Of a DNA stretch of 64,000 nucleotides, positions 26,951 through 35,796 are shown one piece after another. The translations under genes and the position numbers were made by a program. Below the pieces are notes generated by a model that worked only from the letters and a program-made list of their open reading frames with translations, did not search any database and was not told where the DNA came from. Positions within the stretch are counted from its first letter, which is position 1; each line of letters opens with the position of its first letter. This DNA is from Anabaena sp. 4-3 (GTDB taxonomy: Bacteria; Cyanobacteriota; Cyanobacteriia; Cyanobacteriales; Nostocaceae): contig NZ_LUHJ01000061.1 in NCBI RefSeq assembly GCF_001597745.1, positions 107,810 through 171,809 of the forward strand, in the 5' to 3' direction.

Positions 26951-27925
26951 ATGGCAGATACAGCAAATCAAGGAGATTTAGAAACAGTTTCGTCCTCGCT
27001 GTTAACCGTGATTAACGACTTGCATACTAAATACAAGTCATTGCAGGAAGGAATAGTAGCAAACTACATACCAGAACTGGCGAAAGTCAACCCAGATTTA
27101 TTTAGTATTTGTATTGCGACAGTAGACGGACAGGTTTACGAAGTTGGGGATATTAAACAGCTATTTACTATCCAGTCAATTTCTAAGGTGTTTAGTTACG
27201 GACTCGCTTTAGAAGATCATGGACGAGATTATGTATTGACTAGGGTAGGTGTGGAACCAACAGGAGACGCATTTAATGCGATCATCTTGGATGAGCGATC
27301 AAAGCGACCGTATAATCCAATGGTAAATGCCGGAGCGATCGCCACTACCAGTTTAATCAAAGGTTCAGGAGCCACAGAACGCCTCAACCGCTTACTGGAT
27401 ATGTTCCACCGCTATATAGGTCATGACGTATTTGTTGATATTTCCGTCTTTACCTCCGAGCGTAGCACAGGACATCGCAACCGAGCAATGGCACACCTGA
27501 TGCTTAATTTTGGCATGATTGACCAAAATATAGAAGAAGCCCTAGACCTATATTTTCAACAATGCGCCGTTATGGTAAACTGTCGGGACTTAGCAATCAT
27601 GGCGGCGACTTTGGCTAATGGAGGTATCAACCCGATCACCGGAGAACAAGCCGTAGAGAAAACTTATATCAAAGATATACTCAGCGTCATGTACACCTGC
27701 GGGATGTATAACTTTGCGGGTGAGTGGGCTTATAAAGTGGGAATTCCGGCAAAAAGCGGCGTTTGCGGGGGAATTATGGCTGTAGTTCCCAACAAGATGG
27801 GAATTGCTGTGTTTTCGCCCCCCTTGGATATCCGGGGGAATAGTGTCAGGGGGGTGAAAGTGTGTGAAGAATTATCTCAGCGATTAGGTTTACATTTATT
27901 TGACTGTTCCGGGTGTAGGGAGTAG
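26951..27925 (+). CDS. glsA: Glutaminase A
   Basis: Hydrolyses glutamine to glutamate and ammonia. The 324-residue protein is a serine-dependent beta-lactamase-like glutaminase: the catalytic Ser-x-x-Lys is in [16 protein letters not shown] (about 73-88), followed by [15 protein letters not shown] (about 122-136), the Tyr-containing [18 protein letters not shown], and [12 protein letters not shown]. It has no C-terminal STAS or ankyrin extension. The gene stands alone with a long upstream region. Confidence 0.95.
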   Translation: MADTANQGDLETVSSSLLTVINDLHTKYKSLQEGIVANYIPELAKVNPDLFSICIATVDGQVYEVGDIKQLFTIQSISKVFSYGLALEDHGRDYVLTRVGVEPTGDAFNAIILDERSKRPYNPMVNAGAIATTSLIKGSGATERLNRLLDMFHRYIGHDVFVDISVFTSERSTGHRNRAMAHLMLNFGMIDQNIEEALDLYFQQCAVMVNCRDLAIMAATLANGGINPITGEQAVEKTYIKDILSVMYTCGMYNFAGEWAYKVGIPAKSGVCGGIMAVVPNKMGIAVFSPPLDIRGNSVRGVKVCEELSQRLGLHLFDCSGCRE

Positions 27926-27958
27926 GGGGGGATGAGGGGGATGAGGGGGATGAGGGAG
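27926..27958. repeat. Tandem repeat GGATGAGGG
   Basis: Three to four units of GGATGAGGG directly after the glsA stop. Confidence 0.8.
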
Positions 27959-28022
27959 AATGACTAATAACATCTATATATATAGATATATAAATTTCCC
28001 AGTCCCCAGTCCCTTCCAGTCC

Positions 28023-30038
28023 CTAACTTACCTTAATCACTACCCCCTCACTTTCATTCGCTAACCTATCGACAGCACAAACAGCATAAGTTCCTGGTTG
28101 TGGTACTGTGGCGAAAGTTGTGCCAGCAGACAATATTCTTTGTATTGTCCAAGTGTCACCTGTTTGACGATATAGTGTCCAAGAGCGTACCGGTTGATTA
28201 TCGCCGGGTTCCCAACTGAGTCTTCGGTTGTTGACTTGTAGTTGTTTGGGTGGGGGTGGTGGGGATTGATTGCGCCATGACATTGTAGGTACTATGGCAG
28301 GTGTGGAGTAAACTGAGCTTTGGAACTTGTCAGCAATACCTTGGCGATTTTCACTAATGGAACTCATACTAAAGAAGATATTTCCTAGTGATAAATCTCT
28401 GACTAGGTTACGGCTGATTTGTACTTGCTTTGCTATCTCCTCATATTTCCAGGCTTTTCCGTCTAATTTGGCGATGTTGTTACCTGTGTAAATGTGTCTG
28501 CGCTGGGGATTAATTTCTGTCCACCATTTGAGTAATACAGGATAACTTTGTTGAGTTTGGTCTGTGCGCCAATATAGTTGAGGGGCGATATAATCAATCC
28601 AGCCTTGTTCTAACCATTTTTTGGCATCAGCATACAATACATTGTAAGCATCTAGTCCGATGATTCCTGGTGGTTGTCCGGGGCGGTAAATTCCAAAGGG
28701 ACTAATTCCGAATTTTACATGGGATTTGGTGGCTTTGATTCCCTGTGAAAGACGCAGCACCATTTGATTGACGTTTTCTCGTCGCCAGTCTTCTAAACTT
28801 AACTTGCCACCGCTTGATTTATATGCGGCGTAGGTTTTATCATCGGGAAATGTTTGACCGGCGATGGGATAGGGATAAAAATAATCATCGAGGTGAATAC
28901 CATCGATGTCATAGCGACGAACAACGTCGATAATTACGTTGTAAGCTCTATCTTGAACGATTTTTGAGCCTGGTTCCATCCATAACTGATTCCCCCATTG
29001 ATAGACTACCTCTGGATTGGTGAGGGCTATGTGGGGGCGGACATTGGCAACGCCGTTTTTTGTGCTAGTTTTGGCGCGGTAGGGGTTAAACCAAGCGTGA
29101 ACTTCGATGTTGCGTTTGTGGGCTTCGGCGATCGCAAACTCTAAGGGATCATAAAATGGTTCTGGGGCTTTACCTTGAGTTCCGGTTAACCAAGCACTCC
29201 ACGGTTCAAGGGCGGAAGCATACAAAGCATCACCTTCGGGACGCACTTGTAAAATTAGGGCATTAAAATTCAGTTGTTGTAATTTTTTGATAATTTCTAC
29301 GAGTTCCGCTTGCTGTTGCGCTACAGATAATCCGGCTTTAGCAGGCCAATCACTATTCCACACTGCTGTTAGCCATACTCCCCGAAACTCTCTTTGATGA
29401 CTCACTTTGACGGTTTTGGGGACAGTGCTGGGCGGAACTACTAAATATGTAGAGTTGATTTTGGGGGCTTTGCCGAGATATACTAATACTTGGTAAACTA
29501 TGACTGCAACCTCAGCACGAGTCGCAGGTGTCTTGTAGTTAAGTAATTTGATATTGGGAAAGCTAACAACTAAACCGGCACTTGTGGCGATCGCCATCTG
29601 ATTTTTCCCATAACCGGGAATATTTGCCCCATCTTGATAAATTTCTGGGAGTTGATCTAGTAATGCTGGTGGAATTTTCTGGGCAATTTCCCAGCCATTC
29701 ACCAAAGCGACTAAAACATCACCACGAGGAATTTTGTTATTCAGTCCGAAAGTCTGATTGGGATAACCAGTTAAAAATCCGGTTTCGTAAGCTCTTTTAA
29801 TGGCACTAGCAGCCCAATGATTCACGGGAACATCAGTAAAAGGAACATACTGACGCTTTACCGGAACGTTAAACACAGATGCAATGATAGCGGCAAACTC
29901 AGCACGGGTGAGAGATTTATCTGGGCGAAAAGTCCCGTTAGGATAACCATTTAAAATGCGTCTTGCTGCCAAGGCTTCAATAAACGGACGCGCCCAATGG
30001 TTTTGAACATCGGAGAAGCGTACAGTATTAGATACCAT
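28023..30038 (-). CDS. SLH-domain glycoside hydrolase (GH10-like, DUF187)
   Basis: A 671-residue protein with three S-layer-homology domains at the N-terminus (RFSDVQNHWARPFIEAL at 7-23; FTDVPVNHWAASAIKRAY at about 67-84; a third ending TRAEVAVIVYQVLVYLG near 190), then a glycoside-hydrolase-like TIM barrel (about 215-560; EFRGVWLTAVWNSDW, ILQVRPEGDALY, IHLDDYFYPYPI, YIAPQLYWRTD) and a C-terminal beta domain. In other bacteria this DUF187/GH10-like module is often cell-envelope associated. No signal peptide is visible before the first SLH domain, which is unusual for a surface protein. Confidence 0.88.
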   Translation of the reverse strand: MVSNTVRFSDVQNHWARPFIEALAARRILNGYPNGTFRPDKSLTRAEFAAIIASVFNVPVKRQYVPFTDVPVNHWAASAIKRAYETGFLTGYPNQTFGLNNKIPRGDVLVALVNGWEIAQKIPPALLDQLPEIYQDGANIPGYGKNQMAIATSAGLVVSFPNIKLLNYKTPATRAEVAVIVYQVLVYLGKAPKINSTYLVVPPSTVPKTVKVSHQREFRGVWLTAVWNSDWPAKAGLSVAQQQAELVEIIKKLQQLNFNALILQVRPEGDALYASALEPWSAWLTGTQGKAPEPFYDPLEFAIAEAHKRNIEVHAWFNPYRAKTSTKNGVANVRPHIALTNPEVVYQWGNQLWMEPGSKIVQDRAYNVIIDVVRRYDIDGIHLDDYFYPYPIAGQTFPDDKTYAAYKSSGGKLSLEDWRRENVNQMVLRLSQGIKATKSHVKFGISPFGIYRPGQPPGIIGLDAYNVLYADAKKWLEQGWIDYIAPQLYWRTDQTQQSYPVLLKWWTEINPQRRHIYTGNNIAKLDGKAWKYEEIAKQVQISRNLVRDLSLGNIFFSMSSISENRQGIADKFQSSVYSTPAIVPTMSWRNQSPPPPPKQLQVNNRRLSWEPGDNQPVRSWTLYRQTGDTWTIQRILSAGTTFATVPQPGTYAVCAVDRLANESEGVVIKVS

Positions 30039-30148
30039 AATTACCGTTTGGTTGATTATACAGCTTTTTTGTTACTTTAACAAGCCACAGGCGCACTCTA
30101 CCTTAATCACGTATAAGTTTTCACATTTAGGATTTTTTCCCCTTGCAA

Positions 30149-30252
30149 GTTTGTAGTGTACTCCTCCGGGGAAGCAAGCTACGCATAGCGTCCCCACCAA
30201 AGGACTTTCATCCTCCGCTTAACCATGAGGACTAAAGTCCTCACTACGAACT
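30149..30252. repeat. Inverted-repeat element (AGTTTGTAGTG ends)
   Basis: A 104-bp non-coding element bounded by AGTTTGTAGTG (30149-30159) and CACTACGAACT (30242-30252), with an internal GAGGACT/AGTCCTC hairpin (30227-30242). It resembles small dispersed repeats of Nostoc genomes. No coding content. Confidence 0.65.
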
Positions 30253-30314
30253 ATGTAATCACACTGTTGTTGAGCTAGCTAAAATAGCTGAAAGAAGTTG
30301 CTAGGGTTGAACAA

Positions 30315-30845
30315 GTGGGTAAAAAGTCACTAAAATTAGGATTTTATCTGTTATTTGCCCTGAGTTTAGTGAGTATTGTCGGTCTATCTTATTTTACAGA
30401 TATAACAGAGCGATCGCCTTTAGTGCTATGTCAGTCTTGGTGGGCTTTTCCCCCTACAAAAGAAGTTAGATATTATACTACACCTGAAAAAATCATCATT
30501 AAGCCTTGGCTGGGTCAACATCATGTTTATGGTGTGTTTATGATTCCCACAGGATATAGATATGATTATTTATTCAAGTTAAGTTTACCAGGAGAAAATA
30601 CCCGTTGCGGGGCTGTACAACCTACTTCTGAGTCTCTTGTCCCCGATGTTGATGTCAAGCCAGGATATTATTTACTTAAGGGATATTTAAATACTCGCAT
30701 TGCTTTGCGTCTGATTTTCCAGGGACATCTCAATCAGTTAAAGCAACCGGAAAACTGGAAATTAGGCTATTTTAAACCACGAAAAAAATCCGTTTTTTCA
30801 AAAAAGCATACTCGCAATACAGGCAGTAATCAAACCAGCCAATAA
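30315..30845 (+). CDS. Unknown protein with N-terminal membrane anchor
   Basis: A 176-residue protein starting at GTG, with one hydrophobic segment (about 6-26, LGFYLLFALSLVSIVGLSYF), an extracytoplasmic region with two cysteines (about 40 and 98) that could pair, and a basic tail. The family is not recognised. Its last 16 codons overlap, in the opposite strand, the remnant of a nucleoside-transporter gene, so the C-terminus may be a recent read-through rather than ancestral. Confidence 0.6.
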   Translation: MGKKSLKLGFYLLFALSLVSIVGLSYFTDITERSPLVLCQSWWAFPPTKEVRYYTTPEKIIIKPWLGQHHVYGVFMIPTGYRYDYLFKLSLPGENTRCGAVQPTSESLVPDVDVKPGYYLLKGYLNTRIALRLIFQGHLNQLKQPENWKLGYFKPRKKSVFSKKHTRNTGSNQTSQ

Positions 30846-30935
30846 TCCCGCAATCATGGTTCTCACACCCAGACGCGCTAAGTCATGTTGGCGTTGGGGA
30901 GCAATTCCAGTTATCACACCTATAGTAATAGTTAC
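30798..30935 (-). pseudogene. 3' remnant of a concentrative nucleoside transporter (NupC-type)
   Basis: On the minus strand a frame reads GVITGIAPQRQHDLARLG, then VRTMIAGLLAGLITACIA, then SMLF and a TGA stop at 30800-30798. This is the conserved C-terminal end of the CNT nucleoside-transporter family (IAP.R..DLA.LG.R...AGTLA...TACIAG). The rest of the roughly 400-residue gene is absent: upstream of about 30935 no related frame continues. A deletion or insertion has removed it. Confidence 0.65.
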
Positions 30936-31084
30936 ACAAAGGGGTTCAAACCTATTTTTCTGATGAAGATTCTACAAAAATTATATAAATTTTATACAAA
31001 CAAACAGTAAATATATTGACACATACCAGTTAATTAGATTATTGCTTAATACATAAAAATACTTAAATCAATGTAATCATAAAC

Positions 31085-31852
31085 ATGAATATTGCAACTG
31101 CCATCACAAGATTTTCAATGGCTAGTATCGCAGGATCAATCATTAGCGTAGGACTGAATCCTGCTGTGGTGTATGCTTTCGTTACTCCTGTTAGCTCATC
31201 ATTAAGACTAGAAGCTAATTCCAACGCTGGTAGTGGATTAGTCACTGATACTTATACAGACAGTCAATTCAAGACCATAAATTCATTAGGCGCCGCAGTT
31301 GCAGCATTGGCAACTTCAGGTAATGCGAGCGTTTTGTCGCAAGCACAAGTAACATCAATATGGAAAAACAGTTATGAGGGTGTAGTAACCTTCACTGATG
31401 TAGGCTGGAAAACTATCAACGTTAATTCAGGTCTTGCAAACCTATATGGAGGCTTAGACTGGAGTTATGAATTTATCGCTGACACAACGGGTTTCTTGAC
31501 AATGGATTACGATGTTAAGGAATCTGGTACAAGTACATTTGGTTTGAACGCATTCCTCTTCAATTGGTCAAAGCCAGGAGGTGATGCTGCCTTCTTGCCT
31601 AATACTTCTGGTACTATAGAAAGAACCATCTACGCAGGACAAACCTATACTGTCGGTTTAAAAAATTTCGCTAATATTTCCGGTGGCTTAGGCACAAGAG
31701 AAGCTATGATGAGTGGTACTTTTAAATGGAAAATTGTTAGTGTTCCCGAACCTACAACTATACTAACTTCATTAATCATAGCTGGTGGTTTTGGTGTAGT
31801 TAGGCATCGAAAAAACAAACACTCACAAAAAGCTATCATCAAAGATAGTTAG
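31085..31852 (+). CDS. PEP-CTERM sorted exported protein
   Basis: A 255-residue secreted protein. The N-terminal hydrophobic stretch (about 9-33) is a signal peptide. The C-terminus has the sorting motif VPEPTT followed by a hydrophobic helix and RHRKNK, the PEP-CTERM signal recognised by exosortase, with about twelve extra residues after the basic cluster. The passenger is beta-rich without a recognised enzyme domain. No exosortase gene is in the window. A strong bidirectional hairpin follows. Confidence 0.88.
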   Translation: MNIATAITRFSMASIAGSIISVGLNPAVVYAFVTPVSSSLRLEANSNAGSGLVTDTYTDSQFKTINSLGAAVAALATSGNASVLSQAQVTSIWKNSYEGVVTFTDVGWKTINVNSGLANLYGGLDWSYEFIADTTGFLTMDYDVKESGTSTFGLNAFLFNWSKPGGDAAFLPNTSGTIERTIYAGQTYTVGLKNFANISGGLGTREAMMSGTFKWKIVSVPEPTTILTSLIIAGGFGVVRHRKNKHSQKAIIKDS

Positions 31853-31881
31853 CATTTTTTTTGAGTTTGTTTGACAACGCT

Positions 31882-31920
31882 CTAAAATTCCTCACTGTGA
31901 CAAACTATGAGGAATTTTAG
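31882..31920. terminator. Bidirectional intrinsic terminator
   Basis: A perfect 13-bp stem, CTAAAATTCCTCA (31882-31894) with TGAGGAATTTTAG (31908-31920), and a 13-base loop. It lies between the convergent stops at 31852 and 31941, with A/T flanks in both directions. Confidence 0.8.
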
Positions 31921-31940
31921 TCAATCTCCCCTGAACTGTT

Positions 31941-33338
31941 TTACAAACCCATGACTTTACGATAATGCGCTTCAATTTCTGCTACTGTTGGAGATTCGCG
32001 TTTGGTTTCCCACTGACTACGGTTAAATAATTCTTGTCGCAGTTGCTCAACGTTAATTGTAGTTACTTGACCATTGGCTATAATTTGTTTACCATTCACC
32101 CAAGCACTATCTACTATATTATTCGGACGACCTAATACTAATAAACCAATGGGGTCGGTACGGGGTAATAATGATAAATTAGTCAGGTCATAAAGTACCA
32201 AATCAGCTATTTTACCAACTGTTAAAGTACCAATTTTATCTGCCATGTTTAATCCTTTTGCACCACCTAATGATGCCATTTCTATGGCTTGTCGGGGTGT
32301 AATCCAGTGGCGATAATCAAAATCTGTAATATTATGTAAAATAGAGCCGATTTTGATGGCTTCTAATAAGTCTTGAGAGTCATTACTAGAGGCACCATCA
32401 CAACCAAAACTGACGTTAACTCCAGCTTGACGATATTTTAAAATCGGGGCGATGCCACTACCTAAACGCAGGTTACTGAGGGGATTGTGAACTACTGTTG
32501 ATTGGGTTGCGGCTAGGATAGCGATGTCAGCATCATTTAACCAGACACAATGAGCTAAGGAGGTGCGATCGCTCAAGAAACCCATGCTGTTAAGATGGGT
32601 AACAGCACTACCACCGTATTTTTCTAAGGCGAGTTTTGCTTGGGCTTTGGTTTCTAATAAGTGAGAGTGACGACAAATATGATAGCGATCGCTTAACTCA
32701 ATACACCCTTCAAATAAGGCATCTGTACACAATTGTATCCCCGTCGGTGCCACTAACATACTCACACCCTCATCAGGGCGGTGAAACTTTTTGATAGCTG
32801 TTTCGATAATTTCTAGCGTCGCGGCTGTAGAACGCAAAAACGGCTCATGGGTTCGGTTTGAATCCCCGGAAGGTATCCCCGCAGTCAAAGACTCATCTTG
32901 AATTAAGGGAGCGATAAAAGCTCGTATTCCCACTTCTTGATAAGCACGCACCGCCGCAGCGATGGTTTCTAACTCTTGCCCTGGAATTAGTACCAGATGA
33001 TCTACTACACTTGTACCACCAGATAACAGAGTTTCTACGGCTGTGCCTAAAGCACTCAGATAAATTTGCTCAGTGTCGATGCTGGCAAAATCATACAGTT
33101 CCGCTAACCATAATTCTAACGGCAAAGGGGACATGATGCCACGTTGCCACATTTCTGATGAATGGGTGTGAGCGTTGATCAAACCCGGTAGTAATAGCTT
33201 ATGACTGCCATTGATTGCCGTACCGACAACATCTAAATGAGGAGCGATGGCAGCGATTTTACCATCTATAATCTGTACATCTGTCGTAGTGTAACCGTCA
33301 TCGGTGGCAATCAAAACATTTTGAATTGTAAACCGCAT
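31941..33338 (-). CDS. Amidohydrolase (TrzA/AtzB/SAH-deaminase-like)
   Basis: A 465-residue metal-dependent hydrolase of the deaminase-type amidohydrolase superfamily. Ligands: PGLINAHTHSSE (His57 and His59), RHSHLLET (His), VHNPLSNLRLGSG and FGCDGASSND (Asp). The family deaminates or dechlorinates N-heterocycles such as S-adenosylhomocysteine, cytosine, guanine or triazines; the substrate cannot be chosen from sequence. It is divergent (82 bp) from an isochorismatase-like hydrolase plus cupin pair, which suggests a shared role in degrading a nitrogen compound. Confidence 0.87.
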   Translation of the reverse strand: MRFTIQNVLIATDDGYTTTDVQIIDGKIAAIAPHLDVVGTAINGSHKLLLPGLINAHTHSSEMWQRGIMSPLPLELWLAELYDFASIDTEQIYLSALGTAVETLLSGGTSVVDHLVLIPGQELETIAAAVRAYQEVGIRAFIAPLIQDESLTAGIPSGDSNRTHEPFLRSTAATLEIIETAIKKFHRPDEGVSMLVAPTGIQLCTDALFEGCIELSDRYHICRHSHLLETKAQAKLALEKYGGSAVTHLNSMGFLSDRTSLAHCVWLNDADIAILAATQSTVVHNPLSNLRLGSGIAPILKYRQAGVNVSFGCDGASSNDSQDLLEAIKIGSILHNITDFDYRHWITPRQAIEMASLGGAKGLNMADKIGTLTVGKIADLVLYDLTNLSLLPRTDPIGLLVLGRPNNIVDSAWVNGKQIIANGQVTTINVEQLRQELFNRSQWETKRESPTVAEIEAHYRKVMGL

Positions 33339-33420
33339 GATTTTAACCTTGATTAAGTAATTAAACTCTCAACAGCATTTCAAGTTACAACATAGAAAAT
33401 ATAGTTAAGTATGGCAATTT

Positions 33421-34212
33421 ATGGAGCAGCCGTTACGGAGATTGGGAGTTTTACCAAATGCGTGGATGGTGAATCAAGCGATCGCAGATATTACCCGTCC
33501 TCAAAAGACTCCACAATCAGTTATCTTACCAACAGAAACAAAAACACTGCGCCTCGACTTGGCAAAATCTGCCATCCTCGTCATCGATATGCAAAACGAT
33601 TTCTGTCACCCTGATGGGTGGTTAGCGCATATTGGTGTGGATGTCACTCCAGCCCGTAAACCGATTGTACCTTTAAATCACTTACTTCCAGAACTACGGG
33701 CGGCAAATGTGCCTGTAATTTGGGTAAATTGGGGTAATCGTCCCGACTTACTGAATATTAGTGCCGGTTTACTTCATGTCTACAACCCTACAGGTGAAGG
33801 TGTAGGTTTAGGCGATCCATTACCGAAAAACGGTGCTAAGGTACTAATAGCAGATAGTTGGGCGGCGGCGGTAGTAGACGAACTCCCCCAGTTACCAGAA
33901 GATATTCGTGTGGATAAATATCGCATGAGTGGCTTTTGGGACACTCCTTTAGATAGCATCCTGCGAAACTTGGGGATAACTTCCTTATTCTTTGCGGGTG
34001 TGAACGCTGATCAATGTGTATTAACTACCTTATGCGATGCTAACTTTCTTGGTTATGACTGCATTTTAATTAAAGACTGTACTGCTACAACGTCCCCTGA
34101 TTATTGTTGGCTAGCGACGTTATATAACGTCAAACAATGTTTTGGTTTTGTTACCGATTCCCAAGCAATTTTAACAGCCCTAAATCATCCTGAAGCAACA
34201 GGAAGGGAATAA
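33421..34212 (+). CDS. Isochorismatase-like cysteine hydrolase
   Basis: A 263-residue cysteine hydrolase with the catalytic triad of the family: Asp56 (AILVIDMQNDF), Lys166 (VDKYRMSGFWDTPL) and Cys199 (GVNADQCVLTTLCDA). Relatives hydrolyse ureidoacrylate, biuret, nicotinamide or N-carbamoyl compounds. The N-terminal 45 residues are an extension. It starts 82 bp from the divergent amidohydrolase and ends 2 bp before the cupin, so it forms an operon with it. Confidence 0.88.
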   Translation: MEQPLRRLGVLPNAWMVNQAIADITRPQKTPQSVILPTETKTLRLDLAKSAILVIDMQNDFCHPDGWLAHIGVDVTPARKPIVPLNHLLPELRAANVPVIWVNWGNRPDLLNISAGLLHVYNPTGEGVGLGDPLPKNGAKVLIADSWAAAVVDELPQLPEDIRVDKYRMSGFWDTPLDSILRNLGITSLFFAGVNADQCVLTTLCDANFLGYDCILIKDCTATTSPDYCWLATLYNVKQCFGFVTDSQAILTALNHPEATGRE

Positions 34213-34214
34213 CA

Positions 34215-34652
34215 ATGTACGCTACTCGTTGTGTAATTCCTGTAATTAAATCTCCCAAAGATTATCAGGTTTACCGCATCAGTCCCCACGACACAAATCG
34301 GTTAGCAATTATCTTTGATTCCACAAATGCTAACACTTCTCTCACTTGCTGTGTAGAAATTTTTGATGTCGGCGGGCAAACACCACCAAATCGTCATCAA
34401 TGGGCGGTAGAAATGTTTTTTGTCCTCAAAGGAAAAGGTATTGCTATGTGTGATGGGAAAAAAGTCCCCATTGCCGCCGGAGATAGTTTATTAGTCCCAC
34501 CAACGGGAATTCATTTGATTAAAAATACAGGTTCTACCCGGTTGTACACTTTAACAATTATGGTTCCCAATGAAGATTTTTCTGAATTAATTCGTAGTGG
34601 TACACCACAGGAATTGGACGCTGAAGATATGGCAGTATTAAGAGGTTTATGA
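34215..34652 (+). CDS. Cupin domain protein
   Basis: A 145-residue single-cupin protein. The metal-binding motif is visible as PPNRHQWAVEMFFVLKGKG (about 55-73: His and Glu) and VPPTGIHLIKNTG (about 94-106: second His). It starts two bases after the isochorismatase-like stop, so the two are co-transcribed. It may bind the pathway's metal or intermediate; function is otherwise unknown. Confidence 0.87.
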   Translation: MYATRCVIPVIKSPKDYQVYRISPHDTNRLAIIFDSTNANTSLTCCVEIFDVGGQTPPNRHQWAVEMFFVLKGKGIAMCDGKKVPIAAGDSLLVPPTGIHLIKNTGSTRLYTLTIMVPNEDFSELIRSGTPQELDAEDMAVLRGL

Positions 34653-34779
34653 TTATAGTGGTTCTCTATTCATTGAGGTACAGAAAAAATAATTGAACGC
34701 AGATGTACGCAGATAAACGCGGATGAATTTGTATTCTATCCGGTTGCAATCGGCTATAAATATAAAATGATCAGGATAT

Positions 34780-34812
34780 AGATACCCGATTTCTTAAAGA
34801 AGTCGGGTATCT
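34780..34812. repeat. Palindromic repeat AGATACCCGA...TCGGGTATCT
   Basis: A 33-bp near-perfect palindrome: 10-bp outer arms (34780-34789, 34803-34812) and an inner TTCTT/AAGAA. It lies between the cupin and moaE and may be a dispersed repeat or a hairpin terminator for the cupin transcript. Confidence 0.7.
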
Positions 34813-34849
34813 GGACATGATGTTTTTTAATTTGAGCTAGTTAATAATT

Positions 34850-35347
34850 ATGAAATCAATATTGACAAACACATCAAATTATGTTTTAAAACCTAAAAGT
34901 GAAGATAGTTTTGCTATTACCTTTGCGCCATTATCTTTAGAAGAAGTCTACACTAAAGCTGATGACCCTGCCAATGGTGCAATAGTGGTGATGAGTGGTA
35001 TGGTTCGTAATCAAACTGATGGAAAACCTGTTGTTTCTCTAGAATACCAAGCATACGAACCAATGGCTTTACGAGTGTTTTATCAAATTGCTGCTGATAT
35101 TCGCGCAAAGTGGTTTGATGTTAACCGGGTAGTAATTCACCATCGCATCGGGCGTTTACAAATTGGCGAAATTAGTGTTTTAGTAGCAGTAGGTTGTCCT
35201 CATCGTAGTGAAGCGTTTGAAGCTTGTCGTTATGCTATTGATACCCTCAAACATAATGCGCCAATTTGGAAAAAGGAACATTGGGCTGATGGTTCTAGCA
35301 GTTGGGTAAGTATTGGTGCTTGTGAACAATCAGACGCAAATTGTTAA
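34850..35347 (+). CDS. moaE: Molybdopterin synthase catalytic subunit
   Basis: The large subunit of molybdopterin synthase, which inserts sulfur from thiocarboxylated MoaD into precursor Z. At 165 residues it is slightly longer than usual because of an N-terminal extension. Conserved: GAIVVMSGMVRNQTDGKPV, IHHRIGRLQIGE (about 100-111), and LKHNAPIWKKEHWADG with the active-site lysines. No moaD or other Mo-cofactor gene is adjacent. Confidence 0.94.
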   Translation: MKSILTNTSNYVLKPKSEDSFAITFAPLSLEEVYTKADDPANGAIVVMSGMVRNQTDGKPVVSLEYQAYEPMALRVFYQIAADIRAKWFDVNRVVIHHRIGRLQIGEISVLVAVGCPHRSEAFEACRYAIDTLKHNAPIWKKEHWADGSSSWVSIGACEQSDANC

Positions 35348-35358
35348 ATAGTCTTTTG

Positions 35359-35422
35359 TAGGGTGCGTCAGAAGAGATAATTTGGCAACAATGAACTTAT
35401 TTTCGGCATCTGACGCACCCTA
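35359..35422. mobile_element. Miniature inverted-repeat element, copy C
   Basis: TAGGGTGCGTCAGA (35359-35372) and TCTGACGCACCCTA (35409-35422) enclose 36 bases. The right flank CTCATGTGCCAG still resembles the other copies, but the outer TTGCGTAAGTCCT arm is lost. It lies between convergent moaE and the S4 gene. Confidence 0.72.
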
Positions 35423-35439
35423 CTCATGTGCCAGCACAT

Positions 35440-35631
35440 TTATTTGATAAAATCAGCTACGTTGAAAGTTTTTCCTTCTACTGTAACTTGGTCTGTTAAT
35501 TCTAATTTTTTTCCGCGTCGAGTTTCGACTATACCGTTAACTTTGATATCACCATTAACAATCATCATTTTAGCTTGACCGCCAGTTGGGGCTACACCGA
35601 TAAACTTTAAAAATTGGTCGAGTTTAATCAT
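35440..35631 (-). CDS. Small S4-domain RNA-binding protein (YaaA/RlbA-like)
   Basis: A 63-residue protein made up of one S4 domain: LDQFLKFIGVAPTGGQAKMM, VNGDIKVNG and the C-terminal GKTFNV. Such stand-alone S4 proteins bind structured RNA, often ribosomal. The target is not known. Confidence 0.86.
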   Translation of the reverse strand: MIKLDQFLKFIGVAPTGGQAKMMIVNGDIKVNGIVETRRGKKLELTDQVTVEGKTFNVADFIK

Positions 35632-35716
35632 TGATTTGATGCTTGGAGAAAAGAATTAATACCGTTTCTTGATGTTGCTTGCGTGGCGTAGCCATAGACG
35701 CGCTTGATTCTTAAAT

Positions 35717-35744
35717 GTAGAGACGTTGCATGCAACGTCTCTAC
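35717..35744. repeat. 28-bp palindromic repeat, second copy
   Basis: A perfect palindrome with half GTAGAGACGTTGCA, differing from the copy at 431-460 only at the centre. It is downstream of the ABC ATPase stop (35797) on the minus strand, where it could fold as a hairpin. Confidence 0.82.
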
Positions 35745-35796
35745 TTTAAGGCTTGACAAACATTATCTTAAAATTATATATCAATTCACCTGTTAA

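Noticed and set aside
32840-32870. GGTTCGGTTTGAATCCCC resembling a tRNA T-arm
   Set aside because: It lies inside the amidohydrolase gene and no other arm of a tRNA can be formed.
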